The position numbers and the translations under genes were made by a program. From positions 1-14,263 of the forward strand of contig JBFKUL010000056.1 in the NCBI GenBank assembly GCA_041635755.1: a stretch of 14,263 nt of DNA. The letters run 5' to 3'. Shown here piece after piece: positions 7,074 to 14,116 of the stretch; within the stretch, counting starts at the first letter, position 1; each line of letters opens with the position of its first letter. The notes beneath the pieces are model-generated. The model saw only the letters and a program-made list of their open reading frames with translations, was not told the DNA's origin and ran no database searches. Origin of the DNA: JBFKUL01 sp041635755 (lineage in GTDB: Bacteria; Pseudomonadota; Gammaproteobacteria; Burkholderiales; SG8-39).

Positions 7074-8984
7074 TCAGACGCCGGGCTCGCGACGAAAGCC
7101 GAGCCGCACCCAGAGCGGCAGCGCAATCAGGCCTACCGCAAGGTTGAGCGCCGCCCAGGCATCGCGCTGCGGCAGCCAGCTCGGCGGCGTTGCACCGAGC
7201 ATCCAGGTGCCGATGCCCACGAGCAGGCCGAACACGGTGAGCGAGGCGAGCAGGGTCGCGGCGAGGCCGCGCCCGAGGCGCCGCGCCGGCGCGCGCGCGT
7301 CCTCGCCTGCGAGCCTCGCGACGGCGCCCCATGCGCCGGGCGGGCGCACCTTGCGATAGAACTCGAGCAGCGCTTCGGGCCGCGGCGGGCGCACCCAGAG
7401 CGAGATCGCGATCGCGGCGCCGGTCGAGGCGAGCGCCACGATCAGCATGCGCAGCGCCGCCTGCTCATCGGGCAGCGCGAGCAGTACCGCCGGCACCACC
7501 AGCGCGGAGCTTGCGACCGCCGAGAGCTCGCCCCACGCGGTAACGCGCCACCACAGCCAGCGCAGCACCAGCACGATGCCCACCCCGGCACCGAGCAGCA
7601 GGCTCGCCTCCCACGCGGCCCGGATCGAGCCCAGGCGCGCCATGACCACCAGCGCCAGCGCGAGCAGCAGGATGTTTGCGCCGCGCGCGACCCACACCAG
7701 CACGCGCGCGCTCGGCACGCGGCCGCGTGCCTCGCAGACGAAGCGCTTGTAGATATCGTTGGTCAGGTACGCCGCGCCCCAGTTCAGGTGCGTGTCGACG
7801 GTCGAGGCGAGCGCCGCCATCATCCCGGTGAGCATCAGCCCTTTGAGTCCCATTGGCAGCAGCTGGTCGATGCCGCGCACGAACGTCGATTCGCGATCCG
7901 CGACGAAAAGGGCCGGCGCTTCGGCCGCCCCCGGCGGAAAGATCAGGAGGAGCCCAAGCGCGATCGGCAGCCAGATAAGGCTTCGCACCAGCACCTGCGC
8001 GAAGGTGAACACCACCGCGGCGATGCGCGCCTGGCGATCATCGCGGCACGCCATGGCGCGCTGCGCCAAGTAGCCGGTGCCGTCGGCGTTCATCTGGATC
8101 AGCCATTGCAGCAGGATCACCGTCATGAGCGCAGCGCCGACGTCGCGCGCCGCCGAGGGCGTAAACGCGAGCAACTGCGAAGCGCTCATCGCCACCGGGC
8201 CGACCGAAGTTTCGAAGGCGGCGCGCAGCCGCTCGATCATGGCGCCAAAGCCGCCGGCCTCGTAGACCACGATGCCGGCGTAGCCCAGGCTCGCCACCAT
8301 CATGATGAAGAACTGCACCACGTCGGTCTTCACCACCGCGCGCAGGCCGCCGAGCGTGGAATAGGCGAGCGTGAGCAGCGCAATGCACAGGATCGAAATC
8401 AGATTCGCCGCTGAGCGCGTCCACACTTCCGGATCGCCAGGTAGCGCCACGGTGATCACCAGGCCGAGGCGCTCGACGAGCGCGCGCACGGGCTCGAACA
8501 GGGCCCCGGGCAGCCACGTGTCCCAGGGCAGGAACGGCTCGGCGAGCCGCGCGGCCGCGAGCAGCACGATAGCGAGCGCGGTGCAGTTGAAGATGACACC
8601 GAAGTACAAGGCCTTGAACAGGCGCAGCAGCATCGCGCCGCGCCCGCTGTAGCGCAGCTCGGCGAACTCGGCGTCGGTGAGCACCCCTGCGCGTCGCCAG
8701 CACGCGGCCAGCACGAACGCGAGCAGCAGAAATGCGAGCGCGTAGATCCACAGCCGCCATAGCGCAAAGATGCCTCCGGCGGCGACCAGGCCCGTCACCA
8801 GCAACGGCGTGTCGGCGGCAAACTGCGTCGCCGCCATGCTGATGCCCGCCTGCCAGCCCGAGAGCGAGCGCCCGGCAAGGAAGTACTGGTCGAGGCCGCC
8901 CGAGGCACGGCTCCGGTCGCGCAGCCCGGCGAACAGCACGTAGGCGATGAAGGCGGCAACGATGGCAGCGTCGAGCGGGCTCAT
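7074..8984 (-). CDS. Sodium:solute symporter family (SSF) transporter
   Basis: A large inner-membrane protein of 636 residues with a dozen or more hydrophobic segments, of the LeuT-fold SSF family that couples Na+ entry to uptake of sugars, amino acids, organic acids or similar solutes. The family signature appears early as DQYFLAGRSLSGW, followed by a Na-site-like segment ATQFAADTP. The second sodium-site segment is ALASTVDTHLNWG with Ser394 and Thr395, followed by AYLTNDIYKRF. The THLNWG form belongs to a subfamily I know mainly as uncharacterised or sugar-type symporters, so the substrate is not assigned. Start: AAGGA at 8997-9001 directly abuts an ATG at 8996, too close for that start, and lies 12 nt before the ATG at 8984, which is preferred. 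The C-terminus has two extra hydrophobic segments after residue 550. Convergent with csp; the zinc-ribbon remnant lies upstream on the same strand. Confidence 0.92.
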   Translation of the reverse strand: MSPLDAAIVAAFIAYVLFAGLRDRSRASGGLDQYFLAGRSLSGWQAGISMAATQFAADTPLLVTGLVAAGGIFALWRLWIYALAFLLLAFVLAACWRRAGVLTDAEFAELRYSGRGAMLLRLFKALYFGVIFNCTALAIVLLAAARLAEPFLPWDTWLPGALFEPVRALVERLGLVITVALPGDPEVWTRSAANLISILCIALLTLAYSTLGGLRAVVKTDVVQFFIMMVASLGYAGIVVYEAGGFGAMIERLRAAFETSVGPVAMSASQLLAFTPSAARDVGAALMTVILLQWLIQMNADGTGYLAQRAMACRDDRQARIAAVVFTFAQVLVRSLIWLPIALGLLLIFPPGAAEAPALFVADRESTFVRGIDQLLPMGLKGLMLTGMMAALASTVDTHLNWGAAYLTNDIYKRFVCEARGRVPSARVLVWVARGANILLLALALVVMARLGSIRAAWEASLLLGAGVGIVLVLRWLWWRVTAWGELSAVASSALVVPAVLLALPDEQAALRMLIVALASTGAAIAISLWVRPPRPEALLEFYRKVRPPGAWGAVARLAGEDARAPARRLGRGLAATLLASLTVFGLLVGIGTWMLGATPPSWLPQRDAWAALNLAVGLIALPLWVRLGFRREPGV

Positions 8985-9065
8985 GCGGTAGCGCATTCCT
9001 TCTGGTCGTGAAGCGCCGCCGGAGCTGCGCGACGACGCGGCTTCAAGGTGCGGCGCCGCGAGCCG

Positions 9066-9462
9066 TTACACGAGCTTTGCAAGCGCCTCTTCGCTGCGGC
9101 GCGCAAGCTCTCCGACCTCGTTAGCCTTGGAGAGCTGAAGCGCTTCTTCGAGCAGCGCCGTTGCTTCGGACACTTTGCGGCGGCGACTCAGCGCTTGCGC
9201 CCCTCGCATGCGCGCGTGACGCAGGCGCCGCGGCAGCGAAGTGCGGCGTCGCTTCGGCGCCCGGACGAGCCCGAGCCAGCTCGACCCGCTTGGCCGCGCC
9301 GGCAACAGGGACGCCGAGCGCGGTCCCGCATTGGCCGCAGAAGCGATCGGCCGGCTCGCTCCGCGCACCGCACGCCGGACACGAGCGCGCCAGCGACTTG
9401 CCGCAGGAGGTGCAAAAGCGCACCGCGTCCCGGTTTTCCGCGTTGCAATGGCCGCAGATCAT
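9066..9462 (-). pseudogene. Double-zinc-ribbon gene, probably frameshifted remnant
   Basis: From the ATG at 9462 the first 45 residues form two zinc ribbons: Cys3-x2-Cys6-x10-Cys17-x2-Cys20 and Cys28-x2-Cys31-x10-Cys42-x2-Cys45 (CPACG, FCGQCG). This double zinc ribbon often starts adenylate-cyclase or ATPase proteins with TPR repeats. After the ribbons the frame runs into low-quality Ala/Arg/Ser-rich sequence and stops at 9121 (113 residues). In another frame the last 130 bases to a TAA at 9066 read as a good helical tail (SEATALLEEALQLSKANEVG, then ELARRSEEALAKLV), like the end of a TPR protein. I infer one gene broken by a frameshift between about 9370 and 9190, perhaps after loss of a central part. 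The alternative is a genuine 113-residue zinc-ribbon protein. A GAGGG precedes the ATG by 3 nt; a GTG at 9495 is a second possible start. Confidence 0.5.
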
Positions 9463-9559
9463 CGCCCTCGCGCCATTTATCGTCCTGGAATCCACCGACC
9501 CGGAGAGTGTACGCCGGGGGCCGCAGGGAGAAACTCGCCATGCACCTGCGCGCGCTTCA

Positions 9560-9635
9560 TGGTGCCGGCTGCAGGAATCGAACCCGCGACCTTCGGTTTA
9601 CAAAACCGCTGCTCTACCAACTGAGCTAAGCCGGC
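9560..9635 (-). tRNA. tRNA-Thr, anticodon UGU
   Basis: A full 76-nt cloverleaf on the minus strand, with CCA encoded (9560-9562). The acceptor stem is GCCGGCT with AGCCGGC, the D arm GCTC-AGTTGGTA-GAGC, and the T arm GCGGG-TTCGATT-CCTGC. The anticodon loop TTTGTAA places UGU at 9600-9602, reading ACA and, by wobble, other Thr codons. It matches E. coli thrU closely in the loops (TTAGCTCAG and AGGTC kept). The anticodon stem GCGGT/ACCGA has a G-A mismatch at its outer pair (27-43). It stands alone rather than in a tRNA-tuf cluster. No terminator is evident between it and the zinc-ribbon gene 97 bp downstream. Confidence 0.98.
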
Positions 9636-9645
9636 TGACGGGCTC

Positions 9646-9651
9646 ATTCTA
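9646..9651 (-). promoter_or_regulatory. -10 element of the tRNA-Thr gene
   Basis: TAGAAT on the minus strand (five of six matches to TATAAT), 10 bp before the tRNA 5' end, with a GC-rich stretch (GAGCCCGTC) between them as expected for a stringently controlled tRNA promoter. No good -35 lies at the normal spacing, so the call rests on the hexamer and its position. Confidence 0.5.
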
Positions 9652-9681
9652 TCGGAGCAGCGCAGAGGGCGCGCCGCAGCC

Positions 9682-9712
9682 AAAAAAAAAAGCCCGCGAC
9701 GCGCGCGGGCTT
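9682..9712 (-). terminator. Intrinsic terminator after the MBL-fold hydrolase gene
   Basis: On the minus strand, AAGCCCGCG (9704-9712) pairs with CGCGGGCTT (9690-9698) over a 5-nt loop, and the stem runs into ten T residues (9682-9691 as A on the plus strand). It lies 30 bp past the hydrolase stop codon and shields the tRNA-Thr gene from read-through. Confidence 0.93.
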
Positions 9713-9741
9713 GCGATGTTCTACGAGCGGGTCGTTGGCGC

Positions 9742-10710
9742 TTAGCACCCCGCCTTGCAGGTGCCTTTGCCGTCGAACTCCATGGTCTTGCCGCTCAACG
9801 GTACATGAGCAGGCACCTTGCTCGCCCGCATGAACGCCTCGGTCTTGGTACCGGAGCGGACCTTTCCGCCCTCGGTCGCCGGTTCGTTCGCATGCGAGAC
9901 GATCACCGAGGCCGGTTGCACCATTTCGTTGATCACGAAAGCCGCTTCAATCGGTCCGGTCGTAAAGACATCGCCGATGTTGATGACCGCGAGGTTCGCC
10001 TTGTAGTAGCGGCGCACGACCAAATCCTGTTCGGCGGTAATGCCGGTGTCGCCAGACAGATAGGCCACGAGACCGTTGCTAAAGCGCAGGACATAACCGG
10101 TCGGGGGTCCGACGTATGCGGTGAGGCCGTTCTCGCCCATGGCTTTGGCGAGTTCCGCGTCGAGGAATGCCGGGGCGACGCCGTTGCTGTGCGCGGCCGG
10201 CACGGTGGTGATCGTCACGCCGCCGACCTTCGCATTCGCACCGAAACGTACGAGCTGCACGAGCTTTGGGTCGCCCCCCGCCGCCTTTACCTTGGCGGCC
10301 AAGAACGCATTCATCTCCGAGCCGACCACGACGCGGGCGCCCTTGCCTACAGCGATGCTCGCGCTGTTGGAGTTCGGCACCGCCTTGACCGGGAACATCG
10401 GAGCAGAGCACGTCCCCTCGTTTGCCTGGGCCGCGTGGATATCGCCCAGGTGATCGCCATGAACGTGGCTCACCAGCACCGCGTCGATCTTGCCCAGGCG
10501 CGGATCCGCCGCGCCGCGCACCGTGCGGCCCGCGTCGTACAGGATGCGCGTGCCGTCCGGATCCTCGAAAATCATCGCGCGGTCCAGCGGGCAGAGCTCG
10601 CCGTCGTGGCTACCGAGCGGGGTGATCTTGACGTTCTGTGCGAGCGCCGGAAGCGTCGCGAATGCCATCAGGCCGGCACTCAATGCCGCAGCCACGGAAA
10701 GTCTATTCAT
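9742..10710 (-). CDS. Exported metallo-beta-lactamase-fold hydrolase
   Basis: 322 residues. AGGAGG at 10719-10724 is 8 nt before the ATG. Residues 1-24 are a clear signal peptide (hydrophobic core, LPALA-Q cleavage), so the enzyme acts in the periplasm. The metal site is complete: His82-x-His84-x-Asp86-His87 (SHVHGDH), His174 (AAHSNG), Asp221 (SGDTG) and His273 (VSHANEP), which predicts a binuclear zinc centre. It resembles the UlaG/COG2220 branch of the superfamily rather than true beta-lactamases, so it should not be read as antibiotic resistance. The substrate is unknown. Two cysteines near the C-terminus (TCKAGC) could form a disulfide. It lies 154 bp downstream of sspB on the same strand, behind a weak hairpin and with its own terminator, and is probably a separate transcription unit; no clear promoter hexamers were found in that gap. 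Confidence 0.9.
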   Translation of the reverse strand: MNRLSVAAALSAGLMAFATLPALAQNVKITPLGSHDGELCPLDRAMIFEDPDGTRILYDAGRTVRGAADPRLGKIDAVLVSHVHGDHLGDIHAAQANEGTCSAPMFPVKAVPNSNSASIAVGKGARVVVGSEMNAFLAAKVKAAGGDPKLVQLVRFGANAKVGGVTITTVPAAHSNGVAPAFLDAELAKAMGENGLTAYVGPPTGYVLRFSNGLVAYLSGDTGITAEQDLVVRRYYKANLAVINIGDVFTTGPIEAAFVINEMVQPASVIVSHANEPATEGGKVRSGTKTEAFMRASKVPAHVPLSGKTMEFDGKGTCKAGC

Positions 10711-10846
10711 TGCGATCTCCTCCTCTGGTTGAATTTGCGTCGACGTGCTCGATTGCCATCGCAGCCCTACCCCGGGGTTCGAGGCGTCCGGCCGCGCTCT
10801 TTGGAGGCTAACACCGTAGCGGCAAGAACCCTTCCACTCCGGAATA

Positions 10847-10865
10847 AGCGCGCACCGGGCGCGCT
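10847..10865 (-). terminator. Weak terminator-like hairpin at the end of sspB
   Basis: On the minus strand AGCGCGC pairs with GCGCGCT around a 5-nt loop, overlapping the first base of the sspB stop codon. It is followed by TATTCC, not a proper T-run, so termination would be inefficient or factor-assisted. Confidence 0.35.
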
Positions 10866-11329
10866 CACTTCACGCGCCGCAGCGTCGGCTTGCCGCCGCC
10901 GGGCCGTGGCGGCTCCTTCTTGCCCGAGGGCGCGGGCAGCGCCGGGCGCGGGGCTTCATCGGATGCGGAGCGCGTCATCGTCTCGACCTCGGCACGCGCC
11001 TGCACCGTCGGCTTGACCGCATCGACATCGAAGGTCATGCCGTGCCCGGTCTCGCGCGCGTAGACCGCATAGACGTTCGAGACCGGCACCTGGATCTGTC
11101 GCGCGACGCCGCTGAAGCGCGCCGCAAACTCGATCAGCTCGTTGCCCATCTGCAGCTTGTGCACCGCGCCGGGCGAGATGTTGAGCGTGATCTCGCCGTT
11201 CTTGACGTGCTCGGACGGCACCTGCGTGCGCGAATCCACCTTGACCGCCAGGTGCGGCGTGTAGCCGTTCTCCACGCACCACTCGTAGAGCGCGCGCAGC
11301 AGAAAGGGTTTGGTGGGGATCTCGTCCAT
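10865..11329 (-). CDS. sspB: ClpXP protease specificity-enhancing factor SspB
   Basis: A cytoplasmic adaptor that binds the ssrA degradation tag and tethers tagged proteins to ClpX, aiding clearance of products of stalled ribosomes. 154 residues, normal for the family. The folded tag-binding domain covers residues 1 to about 110, opening with TKPFLLRALYEWCVENG and including the NISPGAVHKL and SNVYAVYARE segments. It is followed by a flexible Pro/Ala/Arg-rich linker and the short ClpX-binding tail KPTLRRVK at the very end. It lies 40 bp after sspA, as in E. coli. The nearest purine-rich ribosome site (GAGGGAG, 11344-11350) is 14 nt from the ATG, a long spacing, which may mean low or coupled translation. 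Confidence 0.95.
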   Translation of the reverse strand: MDEIPTKPFLLRALYEWCVENGYTPHLAVKVDSRTQVPSEHVKNGEITLNISPGAVHKLQMGNELIEFAARFSGVARQIQVPVSNVYAVYARETGHGMTFDVDAVKPTVQARAEVETMTRSASDEAPRPALPAPSGKKEPPRPGGGKPTLRRVK

Positions 11330-11369
11330 TCGAGCGTACTTTACTCCCTCGCTCGCAGCCGGTGCAGCG

Positions 11370-11969
11370 TTACTTGCGCATCACCTTTTCGGAGGGCGTC
11401 AGGGCCTCGATGAAGGCTGGGCGCGAGAAGATGCGCTCCGAGTACTTCATGAGCGGCGCCGCGGTCTTGCCCAGCTTGATGCCGTAGTGGTCGAGCCGCC
11501 ACAGCAGCGGCGCGATCGCGACGTCCAGCATGGTGAACTCATCGCCCAGCATGTACTTGGTGCGCGTGAACACCGGCGCGAGCTCGACCAGGCGATCGGC
11601 GATGTGCGCGCGCGCCTTGTCGATCTGCTTTTCCCTGTTCGACTCGAGCGCGTCCACGTGCGAGAACAGCTCGACCTCGAAATTGAACAGCATGAGTCGC
11701 GCGCGGGCGCGCATCACCGGGTCCGCCGGCATCAACTGCGGGTGCGGGAAGCGTTCGTCGATGTACTCGTTGATGATGTTCGACTCGTAGAGCACGAGGT
11801 CACGCTCGACCAGCACCGGCAGCCGGTTGTACGGGTTCATCACCGCAATGTCCTCGGGCTTGTTGAACAGGTCGACGTCGATGACCTGGAAATCCATGCC
11901 CTTCTCGTAGAGCACGAAGCGGCAGCGGTGGCTGAACGGGCAGGTGGTTCCCGAGTACAGTTGCATCAT
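11370..11969 (-). CDS. sspA: Stringent starvation protein A (GST-fold, RNA polymerase associated)
   Basis: Binds RNA polymerase and acts as a transcription factor in stationary phase, starvation and acid stress; in several pathogens it controls virulence genes. 199 residues: N-terminal thioredoxin-like GST domain (1 to about 80, MMQLYSGTTCPFSHRCRFVL), then an all-helical C-terminal domain. The surface pocket Pro-His-Pro that is needed for function in E. coli SspA is kept at 75-77 (in RFPHPQLMP). GST activity is not expected of this family. AGAGG sits about 9 nt before the first of two adjacent ATGs. It follows petC across a strong hairpin terminator, so its own transcription signal is unclear. 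Confidence 0.95.
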   Translation of the reverse strand: MMQLYSGTTCPFSHRCRFVLYEKGMDFQVIDVDLFNKPEDIAVMNPYNRLPVLVERDLVLYESNIINEYIDERFPHPQLMPADPVMRARARLMLFNFEVELFSHVDALESNREKQIDKARAHIADRLVELAPVFTRTKYMLGDEFTMLDVAIAPLLWRLDHYGIKLGKTAAPLMKYSERIFSRPAFIEALTPSEKVMRK

Positions 11970-11991
11970 GATGCGTGACCTCTATCCAGTG

Positions 11992-12023
11992 AAAAAGGCC
12001 GGACGGCGTGACCGTCCGGCCTT
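11992..12023 (-). terminator. Intrinsic terminator between petC and sspA
   Basis: On the minus strand AAGGCCGGACGG (12012-12023) pairs perfectly over 12 bp with CCGTCCGGCCTT (11995-12006) around a 5-nt loop, continuing into TTTTT (11992-11996). It ends the petABC transcript 64 bp past the petC stop and only 22 bp ahead of the sspA start codon. Confidence 0.88.
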
Positions 12024-12086
12024 GCAGTCGTTGAAGTACGGCGCTCGCGTGCCGGCGCAGACCTGCCGTGCCGGCATGCCTCCCGA

Positions 12087-12818
12087 TCAGTGCTTCACGT
12101 CCTTCCAGAACTCGCGCTTCATCGCATAGGCGAACACGAACAGCAGGCCCAGCACGAAAAGCACCACCACGCCGATGCGCTCGCGGCTCGAGGCGGAGGG
12201 CTCGCCCACGTACACGAGGAAGTTCACCAGGTCGCGTACCGTGCGGTCGTACTCGACCGTGCTTTGGGCGCCCTCGGAGAGCTGGGTCCACTTGTACTCG
12301 ACCGTCACGCGACCAGCGTTGTCCGCATGCGGCAGGATCTCCAGGCGCCGCTCGCCCTGCAGGGTCCAGAGCACATGCGGCATGGCGGCATTCGGAAATA
12401 CCGTGTTGTTCCAGCCGGTGGCGGTTTTCGGGTCACGGTAGAACGTGCGCATGTATGTATAGAGCCAATCCGCGCCGCGCGAGCGCGCGATGACCGAAAG
12501 GTCGGGCGGCGGCACGCCAAACCACGCTTTGCCGTCCTTGACCGACATCGACACCTTCATCGTGTCGCCGACCTTGTCGGCCGCGAACATCAGGTTGTCC
12601 TTGATCTGCTCCTCAGTCAGGCCGAGGTCGGTGAGGCGGTTGTAGCGCATGTACTGTGCGCCGTGGCAGTTCAGGCAGTAGTTGACGAAGGTGCGGGCGC
12701 CGGCCTGCAGGCTCAGCAGATCGTTCGACTGGATCGGGGCCCGGTCGAGCTTGTAGCCGGTCGCCGCAGCATGGACTGCGAGCGGCGCAACGAGCAGCGC
12801 GAGCAGCAGGGTTTTCAT
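12087..12818 (-). CDS. petC: Cytochrome c1 of the bc1 complex
   Basis: Membrane-anchored c-type cytochrome that takes electrons from the Rieske protein and passes them to soluble cytochrome c. The ATG at 12818 (243 residues) is chosen over a GTG at 12833 that overlaps the petB stop, because GAGGG at 12827-12831 lies 8 nt ahead of it and it begins directly with a signal peptide (MKTLLLALLVAPLAVHA). Haem c is bound at Cys48-Leu-Asn-Cys51-His52, and the sixth ligand is probably Met146 (NAAMPHVLW). A C-terminal membrane helix (about 215-232) is followed by a basic end (MKREFWKDVKH). The gap to petB is 11 bp; the three pet genes form an operon. Confidence 0.97.
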   Translation of the reverse strand: MKTLLLALLVAPLAVHAAATGYKLDRAPIQSNDLLSLQAGARTFVNYCLNCHGAQYMRYNRLTDLGLTEEQIKDNLMFAADKVGDTMKVSMSVKDGKAWFGVPPPDLSVIARSRGADWLYTYMRTFYRDPKTATGWNNTVFPNAAMPHVLWTLQGERRLEILPHADNAGRVTVEYKWTQLSEGAQSTVEYDRTVRDLVNFLVYVGEPSASSRERIGVVVLFVLGLLFVFAYAMKREFWKDVKH

Positions 12819-12829
12819 GGCCGCGGCCC

Positions 12830-14113
12830 TCACGAGGTCACCCGATCGGGCACAGGCTTCACTTCGTCATGCGCCGTGTACCACGGCATCAGGATGAAGA
12901 ACAGGAAGTACAGAACTGTTCCTACGCGTGCCACCCAGGTGGCGATCTCCTTGGTATCCATGAAGAACGCGTCGAAGCCGAACTGGCCCCACACCGTGGT
13001 CGGCTTGACGCCGAGATAGCCGAGCAGCACGAAGGTGGCGACGAAGATCCAAAGCGCAGTCTTGAAGTACCGGCCGCGGTAGCGGATCGACTTCACCGGG
13101 CTGCGGTCGAGCCAGGGCAGGAAGAACAGGATCATCACCGACAGACCCATGGCCAGCACCCCCGGGAACTGCGAATTGAACAGCGGCGGCACGGCGCGCA
13201 GGATCGAGTAGTACGGTGTGAAGTACCACACCGGCGCGATGTGCTCCGGCGTCTTCAGCGGGTCGGCCGGAATGAAGTTGTTGTGCTCGAGGAAATAGCC
13301 GCCCATCTCCGGCATGAAGAAGAGGATCACGCAGAACACCGCAAGGAAGACCACCGCGCCAACGATGTCCTTGACCGTGTAGTAGGGGTGGAACGGGATG
13401 CCGTCGAGCGGCTTGCCGTCGGCGTCCTTCTTCTTCTTGATCTCGATGCCGTCCGGGTTGTTCGAGCCGACATCGTGCAGCGCCAGGATGTGCGCCACGA
13501 TCAGGCCGAGCAGCACCAGCGGCAGGGCGATCACGTGAAAAGCGAAGAAGCGGTTAAGCGTCGCGTCCGAGACCACGTAGTCGCCGCGGATCCACAGCGC
13601 GATGTCCGGTCCAATGAACGGGATGGTGGCGAACAGGTTCACGATCACCTGCGCGCCCCAGTACGACATCTGGCCCCACGGCAGCAGGTAACCGAAGAAA
13701 GCCTCACCCATCAGCGTCAGGTAGATCAGCACACCGAAAATCCACACCAGCTCGCGCGGCGCCCGGTGCGATCCGTACAGCAGGCCGCGGAACATGTGCA
13801 GGTACACGACGATAAAGAACGCCGAGGAGCCGGTCGAGTGGATGTAGCGGATGAGCCAGCCGCCCGGCACGTCGCGCATGATGTACTCGACCGAGCCGAA
13901 AGCCAGCGTGGCGTCCGGCTTGTAGTTCATCGTCAGGAAGATGCCGGAGACGATCTGGATCACCAGCACCAGGATCGCCAGCGAGCCGAAGTAGTACCAG
14001 AAGTTGAAGTTCTTCGGCGCGTAGTACTCGGTGAGGTGCTTGCGGGTCTCGATGGCGACCGAGGGCATCCTCGAGTCGAACCACTCCCACAACGCCATCA
14101 GACGCGATGCCAT
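12830..14113 (-). CDS. petB: Cytochrome b of the bc1 complex
   Basis: The membrane core of ubiquinol:cytochrome c oxidoreductase, 427 residues, carrying both quinone sites and two b haems. Axial ligands are His92 and His106 in helix B, and His193 and His208 in helix D. The second pair is 15 positions apart, one more than the first. The Qo motif reads Pro294-Val295-Trp296-Tyr297 instead of PEWY. The N-terminal cytochrome b6-like part and the C-terminal part (helices E to H) are in one chain, as in proteobacteria; the loop between helices D and E (about residues 214-248) carries a Lys run (IEIKKKKDADGKP). AAGGGG at 14122-14127, inside the end of petA, is 8 nt before the ATG. The gene starts 3 nt after the petA stop and ends 11 bp before petC. 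Confidence 0.98.
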   Translation of the reverse strand: MASRLMALWEWFDSRMPSVAIETRKHLTEYYAPKNFNFWYYFGSLAILVLVIQIVSGIFLTMNYKPDATLAFGSVEYIMRDVPGGWLIRYIHSTGSSAFFIVVYLHMFRGLLYGSHRAPRELVWIFGVLIYLTLMGEAFFGYLLPWGQMSYWGAQVIVNLFATIPFIGPDIALWIRGDYVVSDATLNRFFAFHVIALPLVLLGLIVAHILALHDVGSNNPDGIEIKKKKDADGKPLDGIPFHPYYTVKDIVGAVVFLAVFCVILFFMPEMGGYFLEHNNFIPADPLKTPEHIAPVWYFTPYYSILRAVPPLFNSQFPGVLAMGLSVMILFFLPWLDRSPVKSIRYRGRYFKTALWIFVATFVLLGYLGVKPTTVWGQFGFDAFFMDTKEIATWVARVGTVLYFLFFILMPWYTAHDEVKPVPDRVTS

Positions 14114-14116
14114 TGA

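Noticed and set aside
9121..9462. Programmed ribosomal frameshifting in the zinc-ribbon gene
   Set aside because: I found no slippery heptamer followed by a structured element in the overlap of the two frames, so mutation or sequencing error is simpler.
9477..9683. Short minus-strand frame with AQLVEQRFCKPKVAGSIP, and plus-strand frames with AGIEPATFGLQNR
   Set aside because: These are translations of the tRNA-Thr gene and its complement, a well-known source of false protein entries.
9560..9742. tRNA-Thr as the attachment site of an integrated element
   Set aside because: No integrase gene and no repeat of the tRNA 3' end is seen on either side within the window; flanking genes look like ordinary chromosome.
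9742..10710. Possible beta-lactamase resistance gene
   Set aside because: The metal motif is that of the wide MBL superfamily, but the sequence resembles the UlaG/COG2220 branch. Nothing supports antibiotic hydrolysis.
9805..11016. A 403-codon open frame on the plus strand across the MBL hydrolase gene and the sspB end
   Set aside because: It runs antisense to two well-supported genes and across their gap, and has no motif or ribosome site.
12869..14116. A 415-codon open frame on the plus strand across petB
   Set aside because: Antisense shadow of cytochrome b. The product is a charged Arg/His/Val/Asp-rich string with no recognisable motif.
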